Source of the DNA: Fragilaria crotonensis
Taxonomy: Eukaryota > Bacillariophyta > Fragilariophyceae > Fragilariales > Fragilariaceae
Direction: 5' to 3'
Length of the DNA: 37,101 nt
NCBI GenBank assembly: GCA_022925895.1
Contig: JAKSYS010000623.1
Coordinates: 1 to 37,101, forward strand
The notes under the pieces: model-generated
Told to the model about the DNA's origin: nothing
The model's input: only the letters and a program-made list of their open reading frames with translations
Database searches by the model: none
Part shown: piece by piece, positions 29,883 to 37,101 of the stretch
Layout: the number at the start of each line of letters is the position of its first letter
How positions within the stretch are numbered: position 1 is the stretch's first letter
Made by a program: the position numbers and the translations under genes

Positions 29883-30277
29883 AAGGTTTGCCGTCTTTTC
29901 GTCACGTTTTTTGTCTTCAGAAACCACGCTCGCTGCGCATATGCAACAGCGGATTGAAGGAGCTAGTTCCTAATTTCTTAGCTTTACGTCATTATTTCCA
30001 CCTACCTGGAGGTCGATTGACTTGGTACGCTACGTCGTGCTTTGCTGTGGATACCGAGCCGTGCATTGCTACAAATGCGCCATCAGAAAGTCCAGCGTTC
30101 CACTTGGATAGCACCGTACAAGTCCTAAGACAGGGAAACCTCGAGCATGCTCGTATGCATATGCACATGCGAACGGAATGCCGAAGAGTATTGATTAGTA
30201 AACTTGCGAAATGACGTACACGATCTGTAAGTTTGAAGAGGATGGCACGAGACAAGTGCACTCTTTGGTCTTCGTTC
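29883..30277. other. Convergent spacer
   Basis: About 395 bases between the stop codons of the CP12-like gene (+) and the gene ending at 30278 (-). No gene, RNA or repeat was recognised. Confidence 0.55.
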
Positions 30278-32051
30278 TCAAACCTCTGGTCGGACCATCT
30301 CCCAACTTGTTCGCTGAAACACTGCATCTGATAATTTTCCGCACTGTTGTGTGTAATGTTTTCTCAGGTATTTGAACGTTTTCTGATTTGGTAGTCGCAA
30401 GATTTCAGCACTATCGCCATTCACAGCTTCCATAACTTCGTGCGACAACGTGACTTCTTCGCCGTAGACGTCCATGGCGATTTCATCCCGAACCTTGTAG
30501 TGCAATTCGCCTTCGGCAATGGGAAGGCCCGAAAAGAAACAAAACTTGACAAAGAGGCGCCAGCAATGAGGAGATCGCACTTGGACTGGCAAGGTTTCAA
30601 ACTGATCCGGGTAGCGCAGGCTCATTTCATCCAGCAGGTCCTTGGAGGGGTCTGGAAGGTTCTTCAAGAGATAGTCTCGGTCCAAATCCCAATTGGGATC
30701 AAGTTCCTCTTCGAGGAACGACAAGTCGTCCACAGATGTGGACTTGACACACTCGTACTTCGATTACTACTGGTGCCCATAGTGCTGACCCTTTTCAAAG
30801 CACTTCCGGCTTGCACATATTCTCGGGAAGTGGAATGACCCCCTGCGAAGACGCATTACTTCGCTTTGTCAAGCTCGTCAAGTCACTACTTTGCTTCTGC
30901 AGCACTCGTTCTGTGGCGTCCTTGGGGAGCCCAAGAGCACTTGGCAAGCAAAATACCACTAGCGTTCGCAAACCCTGCTGAACCGATCCGGCATAGAATG
31001 GCGCTCCTCCCAAGATCAATTTTCCTGTAAAGTAACACCGTCGATTTCCGCCTCGTCCACTGTTTTTGTGGTGTTTGCCCACCGCATAGTAGGCCATGCG
31101 CCGACTTTCTGCCACTTTAAAAGTATGCTCCCCGTGCGATGACTTCATGGTCAATTCTGATATCGATCGAGAAATGTCGTATTTTGGATCGACTTTGAAG
31201 GCTAATGTTTTCATGGGGAAATCAGCGGGATTCGCAGATTTCTTGCTTCTTCCCTCGAGAACCGATGTTCGTTGCCCCGAAGGAGAATCGTCGCCAGTGT
31301 CATCGATATCCGACAAATCCACCGACACGCCGATCCGAATCCTATTCTCATTTTCCAACATACGAGATGACGATTTGCCAGGACTTACCAAAGGAACAAT
31401 ACCCAATGGTGTTTGTCGTCCTTGTGCGTTCTCGTCACCATTTCCTACCGTTGCTGATAAGAATCGACGAGGTGGCGAATCACCCACATGACGGGCACCT
31501 GAACAAGGACTGGTACAGGCTTCTTCCACGAACACTTCAAAGGCAGTAGGTACACGTTGTCGTGTCTGTTGTTGTTGCTGCAATTGTGGCGGTGACGGTG
31601 TTTCCGCCACGGTCGTCCGGGTCGCATCCGGAGAGGGTGTTAAGATGCCACCACCACTCGCCACAGCAGAGGCAGCCGACTTGACTAAACTTTCCACGGC
31701 TGCAGATGCCGTTTCGAACATTCGTTCCAATTTCAGGGCGGCAATTGACATGGGGGTAGATGGAGAAGAAGAAGCATTCGGTTGTGTATTCGATGACGTT
31801 GTAGGGTCTGAAGAGGTGTCGCTGGTCTTGGTTGTCTGTGTTCCACCGTTGGGAAGTTGAGCGTTCCGATTGGAATTGAGTTTTGCGCTTTGGAGCATTT
31901 GTGCAGGGAAAGATGCGTCGTCTGATTCGTAAGAGTTGGTAGGCCCCCAGACACCAATCTTCTTTGATGTAGTTTGAGTTTCTATCGCCATCTCAAATTT
32001 ATTACTCGTCGTGGACGCAGTTGCAGCGGACCTGCCGCTAGAAGGTGTCAT
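30278..32051 (-). CDS. Unrecognised protein with disordered N-terminus and conserved-looking C-terminal half
   Basis: Two exons are inferred, 32051-30804 and 30742-30278, joined by a short 61-nt GT-AG intron in phase 0. An alternative 3' splice site 15 nt upstream (46-nt intron) is possible. The product is about 570 residues. The first ~270 residues are Ser/Thr/Pro/Gln-rich and probably disordered. The later part is compact and well composed: MAYYAVGKHH, GGNRRCYFTGKLILGGAPFYAG, LRTLVVFCLPSALGLP. After the splice it continues FLEEELDPNWDLDRDYLLKNLPDP, LRYPDQFETLPVQVRSPHCWRLFVKFCFFSGLPIAEGELHYKV, DVYGEEVTLSHEVMEAVNG and TFKYLRKHYTQQC. The C-terminal part has no ATG of its own and an in-frame stop just upstream, so it belongs to the first exon. 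No named domain was recognised. It seems to be a stramenopile-type conserved protein of unknown function. Confidence 0.75.
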
Positions 32052-32655
32052 GACAACAACAACAATGGCGAAAGACGTATGTGCCCTATTGGCTGAGACC
32101 TATTGGCGGAAAGACAAGGATCACAATCAATCGCTTACAGTGGCCTTAATTCAAGGATTACTTTCGCAATCGCTGTTTCAGCGTGCAACGTCGGTGCTCT
32201 CGTGTTTTATATTTCTTGTTGTGCAACAGGGCGTGGTCCAGCAAAGTCGTCGACCACTCTAGCTAGTATAGGACTGGATTATTCTTTTTGGGTGTTGCTA
32301 AATCGAAAAATGAAAGCCCTCTAAGTACATGTTTCATAAATTCCTAATTTACGTATATGATTCATGGTTCGACACGTCTTACTTTTGACTCCATTTAGGT
32401 AAACTTTCCGTTTCTATTCGTCATCTTTGTTGACATAAAATTTGCCGCCATTTTTCAATGCGTTCCCTTCTTCGCCAGCGCGTCCACTACCAGGTTACCG
32501 ATACTTTTTCCACGACATCGCGGAGTATACGTTCATGCAACTCGCCACGGTGTAGGGACTGATGCAAGTAGAAGCTCGTAACGAAACACGAAAAACACCC
32601 GACGCCACTATTTTCATGTGCAACGGCGCAACCGTCAGTATTTTTGCCCTACGAT

Positions 32656-32685
32656 TCGCATCTCGCATCTCGCATCTCGCATCAT
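32656..32685. repeat. 7-bp microsatellite (CATCTCG)n
   Basis: Tandem copies of GCATCTC/CATCTCG, about four units. Confidence 0.85.
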
Positions 32686-35600
32686 GGATGGGCAAAACTA
32701 CATGTACCGTACTCCGTACTTTTCAAATCCGTGTAGTGTTTGCTTGAGCTTAAACCACCGAGAACAACTGTGCTGCGCTCAAAAACCACTTTGCAATAAA
32801 GTGGTTAATTCCTTTTCGAATTGGACTTCGTACAAAACCACAAGAAATGACAGCAACTATGCATAGACTTGCTACCAGGTATTATATAGGCCGACTCGCT
32901 CCTTCAGTGGATTGGAAGAAAACAACTCCTGGGACCGATAACCAAGTACTGATGGTATTTTTTACTGTACCACATCTACTGGGATGTTTGAAATGCCCAA
33001 AAACTACACCAATTACTAAACTAATTGTGTGGATCAGACCTCTGATGAACACATGCATTTTTGGAACATGCACAAGTATAACTGTGGTCAGTGAAATCTC
33101 CTGCAAATGCAGCAAAACTGCCATTGCCAGATATTCTTGACTCCAATCAGGATAACAATCGCTGTTATCAAAATGGACCGTATTCACTTTACGGATACAC
33201 GAAAGATCAGTTGTGAGTTGAGTAAGCAGGGGGGGGGTTCTACTCCTAATTCAAATACTATTCACTCATGCACACTTGAAAGTTTTGCATGTATTTCTTT
33301 GATGTCATATGCTCCCTGACTTTCAGTGCAAGAGCCAAAATGACGTAGACTTGATGGTGTTTTTGATGTTGTTCTTGATTTACCTACTTTCCACATGTGA
33401 CAGTATCGAACAACACCAGTCTAACAGTAATAAGACATGTACTACTGTCACACATCCCCTGATAGTGCTGTACCACATTACACTGTCATACTCTACTGTG
33501 TAATTAGATTGTGTAATCTAGTTACTCATACCATTTATGTATTGTCCATACAGGTACAAGAATGGATTTGGCCTGTTCTTGCTTCAGAAGAACACAGCAT
33601 TGGGGTTGAGATTCCCCCTTTAGTCTCTTGGAAACTAATCATGGGCACCTGCAAGACATTCTCAATGTTTGTGTTGAGTTTGTAATCAAACCAGGTGTCT
33701 AACTGCATAGGTCCCTTTGCATTGTGAAGAAGTTATGGCAGCCATTTGGATTCACACTTGTTGCATTGTCTGCTCAACACTCCAGCATTTTGCTGAGTCA
33801 TTGTGATACCCACTTTAGGTCATCGTGGGTCTGGCTTCACTTCCGACTTCTGAGGTGTCATGGGAATTCATGCCTGAGGCTTACGTATTCAGTGGCCCCG
33901 AGGAATTTACATCACTACCAGCAGACACAAACACCAAGACATTCCAAGCATCAGTGTTTCCTAGAACGCATTTCAGAATTCCAAATCCAATTTCCGTTGA
34001 AGTGGTACAAATGCATTCCTCAAGAGCTTTCCAGAGGTCTCAGAGAGCATTGCAAAGCATCATTGTTGCTTATTGAATCCTCAAGCAGATGCAATGACAA
34101 GTTGCAGTTACAACAGGACAAAGGCAAAAAGGTTGAATGGACTCAGACCTTGACAATCAATTTCCTGAGGACACAGGTGTTCCATTCAAATGTTGATGGC
34201 ACCCAACCAATTTCATCAACGGTATTGTTGTAATAGTATGCACTTTTCATTGTTGGATGTAAAAGGGGGGACCAAAAGAAGGGAAAGAAACTCAAGCCTT
34301 CATATTCACCGTAAAAGTCGGAGATAAAGGCACGGTGTTGGCAGCAGCATGTTGCTGCCCTTGTTGAAGGGATGAGATTGGCATGACCTTTTTGACTTGG
34401 TGGATGGCACCAGTAGCAAAAACGACAGCCAAGTTGCCTCATGGAGTTGATACTTGGAATTGTCCAGGAATTGGTCGTTTCTTAATTATACTGAGCATAA
34501 CGCATCTCACCACCAAATGCCAAAATGAAATTCTGACTGATGTGATCATATCTCTACAAATCTCCACTGCTCATGCATTTCAATTTTACCATTCATGTGA
34601 ATTCAAGCAGATCAATTGGAAAAAGGAAATAACAGAGAATTGCTGCCCAAGTTGCTTTGCAATTTGACCTGGGCAAGGCATTTTGTTCTGTGCAGATGAT
34701 GTTACATTTAGGGAATTGCCCATGGTAAACCCAGGCTTTGATTGTCTGACGAAATGGTTCTGTAAAGATTACAGGTGATTTGAGCAAACACAGGTCATTC
34801 CCTGTCCCTGAGGATGTTTGATCAATCCAATGTATGATATGTACAAGCAGTTGATGAGTGGGATTGGTAATTTGTTGATTGTAGGTATATTGTAGTAGAC
34901 ATCATGTTCTGAGGATGCTTCTCCCAATTTTCCATCTGGACTTTCATATGGAACCAGTGGATGTTAAAGGTCTAACACCACATAAATCCTGGATCATTAT
35001 GTTACAAATGGAACACAATGACTGGCAATAGTGGCCCATGCAGACATAATACTGTCACAACAAAGGGTATGAGCTAAGTTGTATTTGAAGTTGATTTTGA
35101 TAACAGTTTTACATTTAGCAATTGATTGAGACCATTTTGTGGGTGAAAAGAATACTCCTCTGCACTAGCGGCGACTCTTGCTGATGCTACGATGGACCCG
35201 AAGGCATAATCTGGTGCATTGAAATTGTTAAGGACTTTGACAAGTGCAACAGTCCATTTTGGGTCAATGGTATGCATGAAATCAACAGCGGAAGCAATGA
35301 AGCTTGACACTTGGCTATGGGTATCAACAGGGACTGTATGCGCAACATTCAAATTATCTGTTGCATCAAAATGGACAAGTACTTTATATGTAGCTACTTC
35401 AAAATTGAGATCACGATGTTCTTTGATGCATTCAGCAGCGCGCGACAATGGCAGGTGAAAGTTCGTTTGGAACAAGAGTCTCTTTCAAAAAAAGCGCGCC
35501 AAAGCACGGGTGCACTGCATAAAGCAACCAATTTTGCTGTGGGTGTTTGCACTACGTTTTCTTGTGCGTTTGTTTGTAATGCTTGGTGGACAATTGATCC

Positions 35601-36249
35601 AGATTGAATGGCATGTATGATAGGAACATGCTGATCATGATTCCGGAATATTATGAGGAAGAACCAACGGGGATTGCAACAATGTGTTGCAATAGCAATA
35701 TACTATTCTACCAAGAACATGAGGACTGAAACACCAATTTCAATGTGGCATGGTATTTTCGAACCCCGCCTGCTCTGTACTACAATTTCTCTGAATCGTA
35801 TACTGTCCTAGCGTCCACATTTCTACCATTCCGTGTAACACCACGTAGAAATCACTGTAACATGATGGAATAAGGTTTGGGATGTGATGACATGTCATCC
35901 CTTAGAGCATTCCCACAACCACAACAAAATCTGACTAGTGACCCAATTGGACCATTTGGGTCAAATATTTTGCCCAAATGTATGACAATGCAAAGGCTCA
36001 ACATCTTACACCTTTTGCTCAAAATCTGATTTGGGGTGCAAGAATTCACCAAAATTGATGAATTCTTCATCTGGTTCCAAATTCTCATGACCCTCCTTTT
36101 GACATGATTGGCCTATTCTCAAATTAAATATTAGCTTGTACTGTAGAAGCGTGTTATCACAGATGCTGTTTGAATAGATTATGACCGACATAATGTTTCA
36201 GTGATTGGCATACATCAATTTAGAATTTGATTTCAAACAATTGTCATCT

Positions 36250-36272
36250 GTAACAACAACAACAACAACAAC
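36250..36272. repeat. (AAC)n microsatellite
   Basis: Seven or so consecutive AAC trinucleotides. Confidence 0.9.
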
Positions 36273-37101
36273 ATTTGTATGGACTACCTTCATCCCTGGC
36301 TGCTTCTGAGGTTGATGAGTTCACTGGTGAAGCCACCATTTTGATTCTCAACAACCATTCAGCCCATATCAGGTGTCAGCTCAGTCCATCACAATGATAA
36401 ATATTGTATGCAGCATAAACAGGCTTGGCAGCCTTCACACACTTCGGTCATTCAGTCATTAAAGTGCAAGGCTACAAAGCAGTCCATCGCCCAAATGCTT
36501 TGATTGAAGATCGAAATGGATGTCGGCAGGAGACTAATTTTGCTTTTTGTACTATTGTCTCTTTGGATTCGCTCCAGAGTGATTGATGACTGACTTAGGT
36601 GGACTGATTTGCTGCAATAAGCAAATGAAGATGTCAAAGTAAGGAATCACGTTAAACAGCACTTGATGTTCTCCTCTAGTAAGGGGTCAGCCACTGAGAC
36701 ATAAGGAGGCAAAATCCCAACCCCACTTCGTCACGGCCCAACCTCTTTAGGCGGTGTTGATCGTTACAACATGTTGACAGAAGTCGGTATCGAGCAACTC
36801 AAGCTCCTCCGTGACTCACTCTTCTTAGATTCGGCAACAGGCAAGTTAATCATGATCAACCTTCAAGCCCTCCAGCAAGTGGAGGCAGGAGTGTGATTTA
36901 CTTGGTGTCGTGCTAGCAACAAGTGATACCAAACTGCGAAGTAAAGGGCTTTTGATAAAAGTAGGTTCTTAGATATTGTGATTAGATGGTGTCATGGGAT
37001 TGTCGACTCGGAAATCGTGTTCCCGTGTTTTCATACGGGAATGACCGTAATTTACGATGCGCGACTGCAACCGCGACTCAGCACGAATGTTAGTTTCCGC
37101 G

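Larger units (their letters stand above)
32052..37101. other. Gene-free, CpG-poor, repeat-like region
   Basis: Five kb without a convincing gene. The left part (32052-32860) should hold the promoter of the 30278-32051 gene, plus a CATCTCG microsatellite (about 32656-32685). From about 32860 to 36650 the DNA is AT- and TG/CA-rich with few CG pairs, like the interior of the hAT element. It has many stops in all frames, as expected for old, decayed repeat DNA. The longest open frames (33724-34233 +, 35475-35074 -) match nothing I know. A G9 run lies at 33229-33237 and an (AAC)n run at about 36250-36272. No transposon ends could be identified. The final ~450 bases return to CpG-containing unique sequence. 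Confidence 0.5.

Noticed and set aside
33227-35772. Possible transposon ends CAGGGGGGGGGTTC and its loose inverse near 35760
   Set aside because: The candidate ends match only partly, and the 8 bases outside them (TGAGTAAG versus CTCTGTAC) do not form a target duplication.

Overview
The window looks like nuclear DNA from a diatom or a close ochrophyte relative. The evidence is cytosolic ribosomal protein genes (eL36, eL34, uS3), short GT-AG introns of roughly 60-210 nt, and plastid-type presequences with a hydrophobic signal peptide ending in an ASA|F- or DA|F-like site. The plastid protein types are typical of secondary red plastids (a CP12-like protein and a DUF1118-like protein). No prokaryotic operon structure, rRNA, tRNA or CRISPR array is visible.

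Layout. 1-2480 is a gene-poor, GTAC-rich spacer. 2481-3935 (+) encodes a SHAQKYF-type Myb factor. 4365-8077 (-) is a four-exon gene for a secreted/single-pass membrane protein with a Pro/Thr/Ser stalk and unusual cytoplasmic 'GDW' repeats. 9955-12557 (-) encodes a protein kinase-PDZ-PP2C fusion. 12994-18211 is a 5,218-bp hAT-family transposon insertion with a perfect 19-bp terminal inverted repeat and a perfect 8-bp target duplication. It carries a broken transposase C-terminus, tandem ~170-bp repeats, a very long palindrome and G-rich subterminal modules. 18526-23835 is a dense block: eL36 (-) and eL34 (+) are divergent, an MLO-like membrane protein fused to four EF-hands (-) follows, then uS3 (+). 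23987-25243 (-) is a Sel1-repeat protein. 26502-27350 (+) is a plastid DUF1118-like gene with several frame breaks. 29104-29882 (+) is a plastid CP12-like protein with a doubled domain. 30278-32051 (-) is an unrecognised two-exon gene with a conserved-looking C-terminal half. 32052-37101 is gene-free, CpG-poor, degenerate repeat-like DNA.

How the genes relate. Three cytosolic ribosomal proteins lie within about 5.3 kb, two of them sharing a 474-bp divergent promoter region. Two plastid genes lie near each other, and CP12 proteins regulate the Calvin cycle in other phototrophs. The kinase-phosphatase and MLO-EF-hand genes are both probably signalling proteins, each with an uncommon domain combination.

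Caution. Several conserved genes carry single-base frame breaks, mostly in short homopolymers or simple runs: the membrane protein gene (two, compensating), the PP2C domain (one), the MLO gene (one) and the DUF1118 gene (four, net zero). The two palindrome arms also differ largely by run lengths. This pattern fits residual indel errors in the assembly better than independent decay of so many genes, but only reads or transcripts can settle it.
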